Notes: generated by a model not told the origin, from the letters alone. Positions 30,078-41,162 are shown, counted from the first letter of the stretch. The stretch is 64,000 bases of DNA from Rahnella aquatilis CIP 78.65 = ATCC 33071 (GCF_000241955.1 NC_016818.1:3038001-3102000); one strand, 5' to 3'. Numbers and translations are program-made.

Positions 30078-30406
30078 AGGCTGATACTCATAAGTGCTAT
30101 GCCACACATGATCAGCGCGACGCCGCACCAGTGGCGGCCATCGACAATCTCACCAAAGAACCCGCGGGCACACAGCGTGATTAAGACGAAATTCAGACTG
30201 AGCATCGGATAAGCCAGACTCAGCGGCAGTAATTGTAAGACCCGCAACCACAACAGCATGGCGATACCGAGCAATAATATCGCCAGCCCGAGCCAGCGTA
30301 AAACCCCCGCCATACCCGCCGCAGCCACCAGTGCGGCCTGCTTCTGACAAAGCTGACCGGCACAGGTGATGACGCTGACGGCAAGAACCAGAAGGAAACC
30401 GGTCAT
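30074..30406 (-). CDS. arnE: Undecaprenyl phosphate-L-Ara4N flippase subunit ArnE
   Basis: ArnE is the partner of ArnF in moving the L-Ara4N lipid carrier across the inner membrane. The 110-residue protein has four hydrophobic segments and the family motif [19 protein letters not shown] near its middle, with [13 protein letters not shown] at the end. It overlaps arnT by four bases and arnF by four bases, so the three genes are translationally coupled. Confidence 0.93.
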   Translation of the reverse strand: MTGFLLVLAVSVITCAGQLCQKQAALVAAAGMAGVLRWLGLAILLLGIAMLLWLRVLQLLPLSLAYPMLSLNFVLITLCARGFFGEIVDGRHWCGVALIMCGIALMSISL

Positions 30407-32073
30407 GGCAGTTTTTTGTAGAATAACAGCGCCTGCCGGTCGACCCGCACCGTTCGATCTGCAGGAGGCAGAGAGGATTTCACCCCAGCATTGCGGTCAA
30501 GCCTGAGGATGAGAGAGACGTTTCCTTGCTGACGCGCGTGTTGCAGCCATTGTGAGAAATGCGCCGCATCAACAAAATTGTCTTTGGCATCCGGATAGCT
30601 CAGACCGTACTGCAGCTCACCCTTTTCATCAAACATCAGAATATCGCTGCGCTTGAGTGTCCACGCAATGGCAGTTGCCACACCGACGTTATCTGTCAGC
30701 ACATACCGGCTGTCTTTCAGCAACGCCATATTTTGCGTCAGAAAGGGTTGCGGCTGCTTGGAATCCATTACTTTTTTCGGAATAGCCTGTCCGATAAGCA
30801 ACGCCAGCACCAGCGGGCAAAGGGCAGCCCAATACCAGCGCTTTTTCAAATCCGTCAGCGATATTGCGCCTGCCAGCGCCCACACTGCAAAACACAAAAT
30901 ACCTATCAGTGCATGTGGCAACTCCGGACGGCTGAACACGGCTTTGATGTGGAAAGGCAATATGCCCGAGACCACCAGAACCGCCGCAGCCAGCAGAATG
31001 CCAAACACGATATTGATGACGCCATTGGCTTTCAGTGCCCGTAATTTCCCTGACTCACGGATATTACCCAAATAATCCGCCATCAGCAGGGCAAGCGGCG
31101 CAAAGCACGGCAAAATGTAAGTCGGCAATTTACCTTTAGCAACGCTGAAGAAAATCAGCGGCATGATTGCCCAGCTAAACAGGAAGAATAATTCCGGACG
31201 CATGACCCGTTTAGTCCAGCCCGCCCGCAGTGCTCCCGGTAACAACCCGAGCCACGGCAGCGCGCCCAGAAACAGTACCGGCAGGTAATACCAGAAAGGT
31301 GCCTTGTGCTGAGCATCGGCCTCTGCGAAACGCTGAATATGCTCAACCCAGAAGAAGTAGTTCCAGAAGTCCGGCTCGCGGTGTGCTATCGCCAGCACCC
31401 ATGGCAGGCTCAGTACCGCCGCGCTCACAATCGCCACTGGCCCCCAACCAAACAGGGTTTTGAAACGCTTTTCGCGCCAGATAACCGGCAGAAGGGCAAT
31501 CACCGGTAACGCCAGTGCCAGAAAACCTTTGGTCATAAAGCCCATACCGCAGGCCAGCCCGAGAACTATCCAGCTCAGGGCTTTATGAGAGGCGCGCGAG
31601 ACCCGCAGGCAGAAATAGCTTGCGACCATTGCAGCCGTCATCCACAACGTGATCATCGGATCCATCACGCTGTAAGTTCCGATGCCGAAGACCAGCGCCA
31701 TGGACAGATAAATCAACGCCGCCGTGTAAGCCGTCTGGCGGTTACGCCACATAAGATGTGCAAGCCAGAACACCAGAATGGCGCTGAGCGCCGTGCTGAA
31801 TACCGCACCAAAACGCACCGCAAAGTTGCTGTCACCAAAAATCATCTGGCTGATATTATTAAACCAGTATCCTGCGACAGGTTTCTCAAAATATCGCAGC
31901 CCGAGAAGATGCGGTACCACCCAGTCGCCGCGCTGGAGCATTTCGCGGCTGATTTCTGCGTAACGGGTTTCATCGGGTTGCCATAAGAGACGGGTATTAA
32001 GAGGAACAAGGTAAATCAGTGCAAAGAACACTAAAATCAGAGTGCCCCACACGCCTTTAATTGTTTTCGACAT
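30403..32073 (-). CDS. arnT: L-Ara4N lipid A transferase ArnT
   Basis: ArnT is an inner-membrane GT-C glycosyltransferase. It moves 4-amino-4-deoxy-L-arabinose from undecaprenyl phosphate to lipid A phosphate on the periplasmic side, giving resistance to polymyxin and cationic peptides. The 556-residue protein has about a dozen membrane helices. The first periplasmic loop carries the conserved acidic stretch [17 protein letters not shown] soluble C-terminal domain follows. The size matches the family (about 550). It overlaps arnD by one base and arnE by four. Confidence 0.96.
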   Translation of the reverse strand: MSKTIKGVWGTLILVFFALIYLVPLNTRLLWQPDETRYAEISREMLQRGDWVVPHLLGLRYFEKPVAGYWFNNISQMIFGDSNFAVRFGAVFSTALSAILVFWLAHLMWRNRQTAYTAALIYLSMALVFGIGTYSVMDPMITLWMTAAMVASYFCLRVSRASHKALSWIVLGLACGMGFMTKGFLALALPVIALLPVIWREKRFKTLFGWGPVAIVSAAVLSLPWVLAIAHREPDFWNYFFWVEHIQRFAEADAQHKAPFWYYLPVLFLGALPWLGLLPGALRAGWTKRVMRPELFFLFSWAIMPLIFFSVAKGKLPTYILPCFAPLALLMADYLGNIRESGKLRALKANGVINIVFGILLAAAVLVVSGILPFHIKAVFSRPELPHALIGILCFAVWALAGAISLTDLKKRWYWAALCPLVLALLIGQAIPKKVMDSKQPQPFLTQNMALLKDSRYVLTDNVGVATAIAWTLKRSDILMFDEKGELQYGLSYPDAKDNFVDAAHFSQWLQHARQQGNVSLILRLDRNAGVKSSLPPADRTVRVDRQALLFYKKLP

Positions 32074-32972
32074 CAGGAAAAACCTTCTTGCTGACAGCCT
32101 AACCAGCCTTCCCGACCCGGAAAACTGGCGCGAACCACTTTGCCTCTTGGCAATGTACTCAGATCTTGCGGCAACAACTCACCCAGCGCACAAAACTGGA
32201 TCCCCTGTGCGGATGCACGGGTTAATAATTCATCGAACTGTTTAGCCAGTGACATGCCTTCCACTTCGGCATGAATGGTATAAACCGGCACACCATTATC
32301 TTTCGCAATAGCATCAAGAATAAAGTCGTTGAAGTTATCTGCATTAATCTCGCCGCCAGCCACTTCGTCGTAAGTCGGTAATGTCACGGGGATCTGCACG
32401 GTGCCCGGTGTCCCATTTTCCAGTACGGGCAGGAAAGGTCGCGTTCCGCGGCAATCACTGTTGTAGTAAAAATGGAAACGTTCTTTGACTTCAATGACCC
32501 GCTCATCGGCACGCCAGCCTGCGACTGCCGAACATTCAACGTCATGACCCAGACTTTTTTCGAGCGCCTCCAGCCCCAGCCTGATTTGTTCTTCCATCTG
32601 TTCCCCGGACCATTTCCCGACATTGGCCTGCCAGCCCTGATGATCCCAGGCGTGCAGCCCGACTTCATGCCCGCGTTTTGCGGTTTCTTTCATCAGATAA
32701 CCGAGGTCACGCGCGATAAGTTTACCCGGCCACGCAGTGCCTGCCAGTAAGATATCCCAGCCGTAAAGAGACGCTGCATTAGAGCGCAGCATTTTCCACA
32801 GGAAGCGCGGTTTAAGCAGGCGCCATAAATGGCGCCCCATATTATCCGGGCCAACGCTGAAGAAGAAACTGGCGGTAATTTTATGATTTGCAAGGGTTTG
32901 CAGAAGCTGAGGGACACCCTCGCGGGTGCCACTCCAGGTATCCACATCAATGCGCAGACCCACTTTCTTCAT
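32073..32972 (-). CDS. arnD: Undecaprenyl phosphate-L-Ara4FN deformylase ArnD
   Basis: ArnD removes the formyl group from undecaprenyl-phosphate-L-Ara4FN, making the pathway irreversible. The protein has the polysaccharide-deacetylase (NodB) pattern: [10 protein letters not shown] with the metal-binding aspartates, [14 protein letters not shown] with the metal histidines, and AGWRADERV. The ATG at 32972 (MKKVGLRID, 299 residues) fits the family N-terminus. A GTG three codons upstream at 32981 is the alternative, and neither has a strong Shine-Dalgarno site. It follows arnA by four to thirteen bases depending on the start. Confidence 0.95.
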   Translation of the reverse strand: MKKVGLRIDVDTWSGTREGVPQLLQTLANHKITASFFFSVGPDNMGRHLWRLLKPRFLWKMLRSNAASLYGWDILLAGTAWPGKLIARDLGYLMKETAKRGHEVGLHAWDHQGWQANVGKWSGEQMEEQIRLGLEALEKSLGHDVECSAVAGWRADERVIEVKERFHFYYNSDCRGTRPFLPVLENGTPGTVQIPVTLPTYDEVAGGEINADNFNDFILDAIAKDNGVPVYTIHAEVEGMSLAKQFDELLTRASAQGIQFCALGELLPQDLSTLPRGKVVRASFPGREGWLGCQQEGFS

Positions 32973-32985
32973 GACGGGCACCGTT

Positions 32986-34968
32986 TCAGGCTTTGTCAGC
33001 GTCAGGATTTACTGAACGCAGGAAGAAATCCAGGGTTTCAGCAACGGTTTTATCCATGCCAATTTCCGGTTTCCAGTTCAGCAGACGACGGGCATTTTTG
33101 ATGCTCGGCGTGCGATGCTCCACGTCCTGATAGCCTTTACCGTAATAAGTGCTGCTTTCCACCAGATTGAAACCGGCGAACGGCGGGAACTGCGCGCGTA
33201 GCGGATGCGATTCAAAGCTGCTCAGCAGCATTTCTGCCAGTTCACGAATGCTCGCTTCGTTGGTCGGGTTACCGATGTTGATGATCTGACCATCACACAA
33301 GTTGTCGCGGTTTTCGATAATGCGGAACAACGCTTCGATACCGTCGTTAATATCCGTGAAGCAGCGCTTCTGCTCGCCACCATCCACCAGTTTGATCGGT
33401 GAACCTTCAACCAGATTCAGGATCAGCTGGGTAATGGCGCGGGAGCTGCCGATACGCGCGGCATCCAGGTTGTCCAGACGTGGGCCCATCCAGTTAAACG
33501 GACGGAACAGGGTAAATTTCAGGCCTTCTTTCGCGCCGTAAGCCCAGATAACCCGGTCCAGCAACTGCTTGGAAACCGAGTAAATCCAGCGCTGTTTGTT
33601 GATCGGACCGACAATCAGACGTGAATGATCTTCATCGAATTCTTTGTCATCACACATCCCGTAAACTTCAGACGTTGACGGGAAAATGATACGTTTTTTG
33701 TATTTCACACAATCGCGGACGATTTTCAGGTTTTCTTCAAAATCCAGTTCAAATACGCGCAGCGGATTACGGGTGTATTCAATTGGCGTTGCGATAGCCA
33801 CCAGCGGCAGCACGACGTCGCATTTTTTGATGTGATATTCAATCCATTCTGAATGAATGCTGATATCACCTTCCACGAAGTGGAAATGCGGATTGCCCAT
33901 AAAACGGCTGATAGCGTCAGAGCTGATATCCAGACCATAAATTTCATAGCGATCTTCGCGAAGCAGGCGCTCGCTCAGGTGGTTACCAATAAAGCCATTC
34001 ACACCGAGAATTAAAACGCGGGTACGACGTTTCATCACCGCCGTTGGCAGCGTAGCAACGCGCATATCCGGCATAATGCCCAGTTCCAGCGCCAGACGGG
34101 AGCCCTGAACATACAGACCGTTTTCGCTCTGGCCGGCCAGAATTTCCAGCGCACCTTCGCCACAGGCGATGGTCAGCGGATCAGAAGAAAGCACAGTGCC
34201 CGGTTGTTTGTCGTGCTGAGTTGCCAGCGGACGTGCACGCCAGATAGTCAGTTTACGCTGTCCCAGATAAGAGAACGCACCCGGGTAGGGTTCAGTCACC
34301 GCACGGATCAGGTTATTGATTTCTGTGGCAGATTTGTGCCAGTGAATTTCACCGTCTGCCGCAGTACGGCGGCCAAAGTAGCTGGCCTGCGTTTCATCTT
34401 GCGGGGTCAGGGTGATGTTGCCCGCCTTCATTTCAGGCAGCACATCCGTCAGTAAGGCTTTAGCCGCTTCACGCACTTTGGCATGAAGTTTCAGCGCAGT
34501 ATCATCGGCAGTAATAGCCACTTTACGCTGACCAACGATGTCGCCTGCGTCAGGACGTTTGACCATTTTATGCAAGGTCACGCCCGTTTCAGTTTCGCCA
34601 TTCAGAAGCGCCCAGTTAACCGGCGCGCGACCGCGATAACGTGGCAACAATGAACCATGCAGATTGAAGCCACCCTGCGGTGCCAGAGATAAAATCTCTT
34701 CGCTCAACATATTGCGGTAGTAGAAGGAGAAAATAATATCGGGCTGTAAAGCACGGATGCGGTCGACCCACAATGGATGGTTAACATCTTCAGGCGCATA
34801 AACAGGCAAATCCAATTCAGCACCCTGACGCGCAACGGAAGAAAAGAATTGGTTCTCATTCGGGGAATCAGTATGGGTGAAAACCGCCTGAACATCGTAA
34901 CCCGCGTCAACCAGAGCCTGTAAACCAACACAACCAATATCATGATAGGCAAATACAATCGCTTTCAT
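32986..34968 (-). CDS. arnA: Bifunctional UDP-Ara4N formyltransferase / UDP-glucuronate decarboxylase ArnA
   Basis: ArnA carries two steps of L-Ara4N synthesis. The N-terminal part formylates UDP-L-Ara4N: it has the 10-formyl-THF transferase motif [21 protein letters not shown]. The C-terminal part oxidatively decarboxylates UDP-glucuronate: it has the Rossmann motif [11 protein letters not shown] near residue 320 and YSVSKQ. Started at the ATG at 34968 it has 660 residues, the E. coli length. The arnC stop and this ATG share one base (TGATG). A GTG one codon earlier is possible. UDP-glucuronate must come from Ugd, which is not encoded in this window. Confidence 0.97.
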   Translation of the reverse strand: MKAIVFAYHDIGCVGLQALVDAGYDVQAVFTHTDSPNENQFFSSVARQGAELDLPVYAPEDVNHPLWVDRIRALQPDIIFSFYYRNMLSEEILSLAPQGGFNLHGSLLPRYRGRAPVNWALLNGETETGVTLHKMVKRPDAGDIVGQRKVAITADDTALKLHAKVREAAKALLTDVLPEMKAGNITLTPQDETQASYFGRRTAADGEIHWHKSATEINNLIRAVTEPYPGAFSYLGQRKLTIWRARPLATQHDKQPGTVLSSDPLTIACGEGALEILAGQSENGLYVQGSRLALELGIMPDMRVATLPTAVMKRRTRVLILGVNGFIGNHLSERLLREDRYEIYGLDISSDAISRFMGNPHFHFVEGDISIHSEWIEYHIKKCDVVLPLVAIATPIEYTRNPLRVFELDFEENLKIVRDCVKYKKRIIFPSTSEVYGMCDDKEFDEDHSRLIVGPINKQRWIYSVSKQLLDRVIWAYGAKEGLKFTLFRPFNWMGPRLDNLDAARIGSSRAITQLILNLVEGSPIKLVDGGEQKRCFTDINDGIEALFRIIENRDNLCDGQIINIGNPTNEASIRELAEMLLSSFESHPLRAQFPPFAGFNLVESSTYYGKGYQDVEHRTPSIKNARRLLNWKPEIGMDKTVAETLDFFLRSVNPDADKA

Positions 34969-35948
34969 CACTCTTCTTCCTGACTGTTATCTTCGGAACG
35001 AACGCCGACGACTTTTTGAACGAAATAACGGGGACGCGCACGAACATCGTTATAGATCCGCCCGATGTATTCACCGAGTAATCCCATACCGACAAACTGC
35101 GCACCGATAAACATGAATAACAATGCAAATAGCGTGAATACGCCTTCCGCGGACCACTCAGGGCCATTAATAAGGCGCATTAAAATAAGAAATACCGCGA
35201 GAACGAAACCGAAGATGGCAATCACACTGCCGACAACGCTGAGCATTCTCAAGGGTGTTGTCGTCAGGCAGGTGATCAGGTCATACATCAGATTGATCAG
35301 TTTCATCAGGCTGTATTTGGAATCACCAAATTCACGCTCGGAATGCTGAACAGGAATTTCCACGGTTTTGCGCGCGAATGTGTTAGCCAGAATAGGAATG
35401 AACGTACTGCGCTCATGGCAGTGCAGCATGGCTTCAATGATGTGACGGCGATAAGCCCGTAACATACAGCCGTAGTCACCCATCGATTTGCCGGTGGCGC
35501 GCTGGATCATCATGTTGATCATCTTTGATGCCGTTTTACGGAACCAGGAGTCACGACGGTTAGCACGCACGGTGCCGACAACGTCATAACCTTCATCCGC
35601 CTTAGCAACCAGACGCGGAATTTCCTCCGGCGGGTTCTGCAGATCAGCATCTAAGGTAATAACCAGATCCCCCGTAACATGGCTGAAACCGGCCATTATC
35701 GCGGAGTGCTGACCATAGTTACGGTTGAGTAAAACAGCGATGATATGGCTGTCAGGTTGTTCGGCGGCGGCAGAAAGCATATCGCCGGAGCTGTCGGAGC
35801 TGCCGTCATCCACCAGAATAATTTCGTATTGCTGGGTTAATTGTTGACAAGCGGCCTGCGTGCGGGAAAGCAACGCCGGCAGGCTTTCTTCTTCGTTGTA
35901 GACCGGGATAACTACCGAGACTTTACGAATAGGTTCGTAATGCGCCAC
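34968..35948 (-). CDS. arnC: Undecaprenyl-phosphate L-Ara4FN transferase ArnC
   Basis: ArnC transfers formylated L-Ara4N from UDP to undecaprenyl phosphate at the cytosolic face of the inner membrane. The 326-residue protein has an N-terminal GT-A glycosyltransferase family 2 domain ([34 protein letters not shown]). Two membrane helices follow near the C-terminus ([14 protein letters not shown] and [19 protein letters not shown]). The start is a GTG that shares its first base with the arnB stop (TAGTG). Confidence 0.96.
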   Translation of the reverse strand: MAHYEPIRKVSVVIPVYNEEESLPALLSRTQAACQQLTQQYEIILVDDGSSDSSGDMLSAAAEQPDSHIIAVLLNRNYGQHSAIMAGFSHVTGDLVITLDADLQNPPEEIPRLVAKADEGYDVVGTVRANRRDSWFRKTASKMINMMIQRATGKSMGDYGCMLRAYRRHIIEAMLHCHERSTFIPILANTFARKTVEIPVQHSEREFGDSKYSLMKLINLMYDLITCLTTTPLRMLSVVGSVIAIFGFVLAVFLILMRLINGPEWSAEGVFTLFALLFMFIGAQFVGMGLLGEYIGRIYNDVRARPRYFVQKVVGVRSEDNSQEEE

Positions 35949-37090
35949 TACTGCGCCTCCAGAAGGGAAAAAAGAGCCGCGACAACGCGGTCAACGTCGC
36001 TGTCCTGCATATCAGGGAACAGCGGCAAACTGCACAAACGCGCCGAATTCCATTCGCTGTTTGGCAGGCTCAGGTGCGGATAACGTTCGCGATAATATTT
36101 TTGAGTGTGAGCAGCACGGAAATGTAAACCGGTTCCGATACCCTGCTCTTTCAGGCGTTCCATCAGTGCGTCACGGCTGATACCACAACGCGCTTCGTCC
36201 ACACGTATCATGAATAAGTGCCAGGCATGCAGATGCGGGTAAGCGGGCACATTCATTGGCAGATACGGTGAACCCTTTAATTTATCCAGATAACGCTGTG
36301 CCAGCTCCGCCCGACGGGCATTCATTTGTGCCAGACGCTTAAGCTGTACGACAGCGACAGAGGCATGAATATCGGAGAGATTGTATTTAAAGCCGGGTTC
36401 GACCACTTCAGCTTGCGGTTTACGCCCCAACACCTGACGATCAAATGCATCAACAGCCAGACCGTGGAATTTCAGTGCCCGTACTTTTTCAGCCAGAGCA
36501 TCGTCATCCGTGGCAATCAGACCGCCTTCAGCGCAGGTCATATTTTTAATGGCGTGGAACGAGAAGATTGCCGTTCCCTGCGCGCCAATCCAGCGGTCAC
36601 GATATTTTGTGCCTGCAGCGTGCGCGGCATCTTCTATCACCGCAATACCATGCTGATTTGCCACGGCATAAATAGGGTCAAGATCCAAAGGCGCACCGGC
36701 GTAATGAACAGGAATAATCGCTTTGGTTTTTGGCGTTATGGCTGCGGCAACCGCTTCGGCACTGACCATCAACATGTCAGGATCAACATCCACCATGACC
36801 GGTTCTGCGCCGAGCAGGACGATCATGTTGATGGTTGAAACCCAGGTTTGAGAAGGCGTAATCACTTCATCGCCAGGGCCGATGCCAAGCGCCATCAGGG
36901 TGACATGCATGCCGCCAGTCGCAGAACTGACGGCGATAGCATGCTTACAACCGAAAGTGGCAGAAAAATCCTGTTCAAGCTGATGGGTCTGTGGCCCGGT
37001 GGTGATCCAGCCAGAGCGTAAAACCTGCCCCACTGCAGCTATTTCTTCTTCGCCCATAGACGGACGGGAAAAAGGCAAAAAGTTTTCCAT
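35948..37090 (-). CDS. arnB: UDP-L-Ara4O C-4'' aminotransferase ArnB
   Basis: ArnB is a PLP-dependent DegT/DnrJ/EryC1-type aminotransferase that makes UDP-L-Ara4N from the 4-keto sugar with glutamate. The 380-residue protein has the PLP lysine in [14 protein letters not shown] near residue 180. N-terminal [15 protein letters not shown] is typical of the family. It is the first gene of the arn operon and faces a 360-base AT-rich upstream region with a PmrA-like box. Confidence 0.97.
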   Translation of the reverse strand: MENFLPFSRPSMGEEEIAAVGQVLRSGWITTGPQTHQLEQDFSATFGCKHAIAVSSATGGMHVTLMALGIGPGDEVITPSQTWVSTINMIVLLGAEPVMVDVDPDMLMVSAEAVAAAITPKTKAIIPVHYAGAPLDLDPIYAVANQHGIAVIEDAAHAAGTKYRDRWIGAQGTAIFSFHAIKNMTCAEGGLIATDDDALAEKVRALKFHGLAVDAFDRQVLGRKPQAEVVEPGFKYNLSDIHASVAVVQLKRLAQMNARRAELAQRYLDKLKGSPYLPMNVPAYPHLHAWHLFMIRVDEARCGISRDALMERLKEQGIGTGLHFRAAHTQKYYRERYPHLSLPNSEWNSARLCSLPLFPDMQDSDVDRVVAALFSLLEAQ

Positions 37091-37189
37091 TACGCTATCC
37101 CAAAAAGGTAATTAACCGGTAACGACTGTAGACCGCATTTATTTAACAATAAGTAAACGCCATCGTGAAATTAGGGATCTTATGATGTC

Positions 37190-37214
37190 GGTTTAATCTT
37201 AATTTAACCTTAAG
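37190..37214 (-). promoter_or_regulatory. PmrA-like (and possible PhoP half) box upstream of arnB
   Basis: CTTAAT-N5-CTTAAG at 37198-37214 fits the PmrA consensus YTTAAK-N5-YTTAAK exactly, reading on the plus strand. The overlapping GGTTTA at 37190-37195 matches a PhoP half-site, but its partner (AATTTA) fits poorly. It lies about 110 bases upstream of arnB. The rest of the 360-base spacer 37091-37450 is AT-rich and shows no gene. Confidence 0.5.
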
Positions 37215-37450
37215 GATTTGCCAGCTTGGTGAAGTTAAACAGAAAGTAAATAAACAAAAATTAAATAACGTCTAAATGGAAAAGCCATTTAATAACAAAT
37301 AATTACATTGATTTTGTTTTTTTAAGAAAAAGTGAACTTTATTAAAAAAATGCATTACTTGCGTTTTTTATGACCAAATAGGAATTGAGATAAAGCGTAA
37401 AACCTAATAATAATATAATTAAACCGCTATGCATTAAGCTCAGGTAAATC

Positions 37451-38212
37451 TCAGGTTGCCATTATCCATTGCCTGCCAGCCAGTTCGTGTATCTGAAATG
37501 CCACTTTGTATACGTCTGAGAGTATTTCAGACTGCATGACATCAGCACATTTTCCCGCCGCCATCACCTGACCCTGCGACATGAGCCAGACCTGATGCGC
37601 GTAATGCAGGGTGTGGTTGAGATCATGATCGCTTAACACCACGGAACGACCTGCCGCGCAAAACGCCGAAAGCAGCTGATCCAGCGCCTGTTGCTGGGCA
37701 ACATCCAGGCTGTTCATCGGCTCATCAAGGAATAAAAGCTGACTGTCAGGATTCACCGTCGGCCACACCTGCAATAAAGCCGCCGCCAGCCTCACCCTCT
37801 GCCATTCCCCACCAGACAAATGCGTAACCGGGCGGCCAAGTTTATCGCTGAGATGCAGAGCATCACATAAATATGAAATCGTGCGCTCAAGAACGGCGGG
37901 ATCCACTTTTTGCGGCTGATGAAGGGACAAATATTGAAATACCGGCATCAGGGATGCCGGTGTCAGTTGCTGACATAACCAGGCGCGAAGACGTGCCTGC
38001 CGGGGGCCGGGAATGTCAGTCAGCCGTTGTCCGTCGAGAATAACCTCGCCGTCCCCTGCTGACATACCGGCCAGACGGGTCAGCAAAGTGCTTTTCCCGG
38101 CGCCATTCGGGCCGATGATGTGGATCCGACAGCCCGGCATAACCTGGGTGCTAAATGCACGAAGCCGCCCCGCAACGGTTATCTCACGACATTCCAGCAT
38201 CGGTGTATTCAC
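37451..38212 (-). CDS. btuD: Vitamin B12 ABC transporter ATPase BtuD
   Basis: BtuD drives cobalamin import through BtuC. The ABC ATPase has Walker A GPNGAGKST, the signature LSGGEWQRVRLAAALL and Walker B LLFLDEPMNSLDVAQQ. I chose the GTG at 38212 (VNTPMLECREI, 253 residues), which aligns with the E. coli N-terminus. A TTG two codons upstream and an ATG four codons downstream are alternatives. It lies a few bases after btuE in the btuCED order. The periplasmic binding gene btuF is not in this window. Confidence 0.93.
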   Translation of the reverse strand: MNTPMLECREITVAGRLRAFSTQVMPGCRIHIIGPNGAGKSTLLTRLAGMSAGDGEVILDGQRLTDIPGPRQARLRAWLCQQLTPASLMPVFQYLSLHQPQKVDPAVLERTISYLCDALHLSDKLGRPVTHLSGGEWQRVRLAAALLQVWPTVNPDSQLLFLDEPMNSLDVAQQQALDQLLSAFCAAGRSVVLSDHDLNHTLHYAHQVWLMSQGQVMAAGKCADVMQSEILSDVYKVAFQIHELAGRQWIMAT

Positions 38213-38219
38213 ACGCAAA

Positions 38220-38771
38220 TTATTTCGCCAGTGCCGCTTTGATGGTTTCCATGAGGATCGGATCTTCCGGTGTCATATCGGGTGCGAAACGCTGGACCAC
38301 GGTGCCGTCACGACCAATCAGGAATTTCTCAAAGTTCCACAAGATGTCATCGGGCTTCAGAGGCTGGCGACCTTTACTGGCCAGACGCTCATAGAATGCA
38401 CTGTCCTCCGGTTTGACTGCTGTCGGACAGGCCGCAATCAGCGCTGAATACAGCGGATGACGATGGTCTCCGTTGACGTTGATTTTGCTGAACATCGGGA
38501 ATTTCACGCCAAATTGGGTCGTGCAGAAAGTTTTGATTTCATCTTCTGTCCCCGGCTCCTGGGCACCGAATTCGTTGCACGGGAAGCCCAGTACTTCAAA
38601 ACCGCGGTCGTGCCATGCCTGATAGATATTTTCCAGCCCTTCGTACTGCTTGGTCAGGCCACATTGCGAGGCCACATTCACGACCAGCAATACTGAACCT
38701 TTATAAGCACCGAGCGTGGTAGTTTCACCATCGATAGTTTTCAGGGAGATATTATAAATTTCATTACTCAT
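38220..38771 (-). CDS. btuE: Thioredoxin/glutathione peroxidase BtuE
   Basis: BtuE is a glutathione-peroxidase-family enzyme that reduces peroxides; in E. coli it is not needed for B12 uptake despite its location. The 183-residue protein has the peroxidatic cysteine in VNVASQCGLTKQY. A glutamine and tryptophan typical of the family follow (FPCNEFGAQEPG, ILWNFEKFLIGRDG). It lies between btuC and btuD, with gaps of 73 and 7 bases. Confidence 0.95.
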   Translation of the reverse strand: MSNEIYNISLKTIDGETTTLGAYKGSVLLVVNVASQCGLTKQYEGLENIYQAWHDRGFEVLGFPCNEFGAQEPGTEDEIKTFCTTQFGVKFPMFSKINVNGDHRHPLYSALIAACPTAVKPEDSAFYERLASKGRQPLKPDDILWNFEKFLIGRDGTVVQRFAPDMTPEDPILMETIKAALAK

Positions 38772-38844
38772 CGTTTTTATCCTGATATTTGTAGGTTAGG
38801 GAAAGGGGTTTCAGGGAACAGCATAGCCGACACACCGGAAAGGA

Positions 38845-39852
38845 TCAGCGGATTTGTCCGGTTCTGGTCAGCAACCAGATGAATACCGGTGCACCCAGCG
38901 TGGCGGTTACCACGCCAACCGGCAGTTCCGCCGCAGATAAACCAATCCGGGCCAGCACGTCCGCTAACAATAAAACTGAAGCACCGCAAAGTGCACAAGC
39001 AGGCAATAAACGGCGCTGATCGGTGATCCCGCAAAGCCTGAGAATGTGCGGGATGATCAGTCCGATAAAACCGATGACGCCCGATAAGGCGACGCTCAGC
39101 CCGACCATCCAGCCAACGGCAAGCACCAGAATATAGCGCCAGGTGTTCAGCGGGATGCCGAGTTGCCTCGCCTGCTGTGTCCCAAGCGACAACAGATTGA
39201 GCGTATTCCCCTGCCTGACCAGCCACAGTAAAACGGGCAGCAACATGCATCCCAGCCAGATCTGATCCCAGTCAACACCGCCAAATCCGCCCATCATCCA
39301 GTACATCAGTTGCCGTAAATCGAGATTATTGCTGAAATAAATAGCCCAGGTCATTAAAGCACTGCAGGCAATCCCAATTGCAATCCCGACAAGCAGCATA
39401 CGGGCATTCGTCAGAAGGCGTTTACGGGCGATATACAGCAGAAAGAAAGTGACAACCAAAGCCCCGGCGATGGCGGCCAGACTCATGATCCAGACGGGCA
39501 ACAGGCCGTGGCTTAGCATGACACAAAAAACCAGCGCGACGCAGGCACCATTGGCAACGCCAAGCAAACCAGGCTCAGCAAGGGGATTTTCGAACAACGA
39601 CTGCATCACTGCGCCAGAAACAGCGAGACTTGCCCCCACCAAAATGACAGCGACAGCGCGCGGAAACCGTAATTGCCACACGAAGAGACGCGCCTCAGCG
39701 CCCAGCCATTGATCCGGCCACAGCCAGCTTTCGCCCGCACTCAGACTGAACGCCCATATCAGCAATAACAGCATACTCAGCCCGTATAACCAGCGGCGGT
39801 CACGGTCTTTCTGTTGCTGTTCAAAAGCAGAAAAGGTCTGCGGGATAGGCAT
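38845..39852 (-). CDS. btuC: Vitamin B12 ABC transporter permease BtuC
   Basis: BtuC forms the membrane channel for cobalamin. The 335-residue protein has about ten helices and FecCD-family motifs: [39 protein letters not shown] and [19 protein letters not shown]. It is a paralogue of hmuU in this window. Position with btuE and btuD, upstream of the ihfA region, matches E. coli. Confidence 0.95.
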   Translation of the reverse strand: MPIPQTFSAFEQQQKDRDRRWLYGLSMLLLLIWAFSLSAGESWLWPDQWLGAEARLFVWQLRFPRAVAVILVGASLAVSGAVMQSLFENPLAEPGLLGVANGACVALVFCVMLSHGLLPVWIMSLAAIAGALVVTFFLLYIARKRLLTNARMLLVGIAIGIACSALMTWAIYFSNNLDLRQLMYWMMGGFGGVDWDQIWLGCMLLPVLLWLVRQGNTLNLLSLGTQQARQLGIPLNTWRYILVLAVGWMVGLSVALSGVIGFIGLIIPHILRLCGITDQRRLLPACALCGASVLLLADVLARIGLSAAELPVGVVTATLGAPVFIWLLTRTGQIR

Positions 39853-39949
39853 GAATGGCTGATTCCTGAGGCTGACGGGAAGTGACTATCCTACCGATAT
39901 TAAGCAGTTAGCTCTAGAGAAGAACAGGGGAATGCCACAAATAGAAAAT

Positions 39950-39977
39950 AAAAAAGCCGGTGGCTGAGCACCGGCTT
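39950..39977 (-). terminator. Terminator of the gene at 40005
   Basis: On the minus strand AGCCGGTG/CACCGGCT forms a stem around a six-base loop and is followed by TTTTT. It lies 27 bases beyond the stop of the DUF2502 gene. Confidence 0.9.
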
Positions 39978-40004
39978 CGGACACTTTCCGGATTACAGTG
40001 AGGT

Positions 40005-40394
40005 TCAGTGTCCCTGATAGCCGTTTGGCGGGATCGGCTGACCGTTCCCCTGATGACCATTATTATCATGACCGTTTGGACGGCCCTGATTATGGGGCTG
40101 CGGTCCGGGCTGGTTATGCCCTGGCTTGTCATGGCCGCGCTGCGGTGGTTTAGCGTCCCAGCGATTACCATGCCAGTACATACCGTGTTCATTACGCTCA
40201 CCGTAATGATGGCCCTTGTGGTCATGCCACCACTGCGGTGGACGCCAGTCATAACCATCCCAATAGTAACCGCGTTGATCCTGATCCCCGAGGTGAAGTG
40301 ATACGCCAGGTACGTTGAGGTCAACAGAAACATTTGCCTGCGCGATCACAGGCAAAGCCAGTGCACAACACAGCAATAAGAGAGATTTTTTCAC
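40005..40394 (-). CDS. Secreted His/Gly/Pro-rich DUF2502 (YpeC-like) protein
   Basis: This 129-residue protein starts at a GTG and has a clear signal peptide ([19 protein letters not shown]). The mature part begins NVSVDLNVPGVSLHLGDQDQRGYYWDGYDWR, the pattern of DUF2502 proteins such as E. coli YpeC. The last third is low-complexity and rich in H, G, N, P and Q (GHDKPGHNQPGPQPHNQGRP). It is presumably periplasmic. The function of the family is unknown to me; the many histidines could bind metal. It is divergent from the small lipoprotein gene at 40667. Confidence 0.85.
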   Translation of the reverse strand: MKKSLLLLCCALALPVIAQANVSVDLNVPGVSLHLGDQDQRGYYWDGYDWRPPQWWHDHKGHHYGERNEHGMYWHGNRWDAKPPQRGHDKPGHNQPGPQPHNQGRPNGHDNNGHQGNGQPIPPNGYQGH

Positions 40395-40666
40395 GTGAGT
40401 TACGCCTTCTTTATTATTTTATGACGTGATTTTTATATCAGTCAGGTATTGAATAAAATATAAGAAATAGGCGTATTTTCGGATAACTTGCTCTGAACTT
40501 ACAATAAAAAAACAAACATGTCCGGGTTGAAATAATTCAACAGCAAGGTGTTTATTATCAATTAAATTCTTATTACGACGCTAACAAATCTTAACGTAAG
40601 CCTGACAACAACCCACCTGCATTCTATTTATAATCGCCCTGTTTATTCAAACAAAGGATAAGTTTT

Positions 40667-40813
40667 ATGCGTCGTATTTTAGCTCTGCTTAGCGTTGCTC
40701 TGATTGTCGTCAGCCTCAGCGGCTGTTTATTCCCACCATTTTGGGGTCCTGGCGGCGGTCACGGCGGTGGTGGTCACGGTCCGGGCGGACCGCGTATGTT
40801 CTATAACCACTAG
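40667..40813 (+). CDS. Small predicted lipoprotein, Gly/His-rich
   Basis: A 48-residue gene with ATG at 40667 and an AAGGA-like site nine bases upstream. The signal peptide MRRILALLSVALIVVSLSG ends in the lipobox LSGC, cysteine at residue 20. The residue after it is leucine, so sorting to the outer membrane is expected. The mature part has only 29 residues: CLFPPFWGPGGGHGGGGHG then PGGPRMFYNH. I do not recognise a named homologue. It is divergent from, and compositionally like, the DUF2502 gene; the 272-base spacer between them should hold both promoters. Confidence 0.75.
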   Translation: MRRILALLSVALIVVSLSGCLFPPFWGPGGGHGGGGHGPGGPRMFYNH

Positions 40814-41162
40814 TCATCTTTTCTAATTTTACTCTTCAGTTCGCGGTTAATCTTTCCGGCATTATTTATTCAGGCATTAATATGCGTATATTATTAACTG
40901 AACATAATGAGTAAGTTATCATCGGGGCTTCGGCCCCTTTTTATTGAAATGATATTCAGGCAAATAATAAACCGAAGTTCCTTTCTGATCTTGAAATTTA
41001 ATCTATCAGACTAATCCTGAACCGCCTACCCCTTTAACACTATCTTTTCACTTTCTGTGCTAATAACTTAAAAGCGTTATAATGCATTTCTTTCGATGAC
41101 ACAGTGCTCTTATAAATCAGGCAAAAAAAAGGCCGCTTTCGCGGCCTTTTTGATGTTTTTAC
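40814..41162. other. Spacer between the small lipoprotein gene and ihfA, with two terminators
   Basis: No gene is visible. GGGGC-TTCG-GCCCC at 40924-40937, a UUCG tetraloop hairpin followed by TTTTTATT, is a likely terminator for the lipoprotein transcript, about 110 bases past its stop. A second, AAGGCCGC/GCGGCCTT, at 41123-41151 has A and T tracts on both sides and serves ihfA on the minus strand. Confidence 0.85.
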
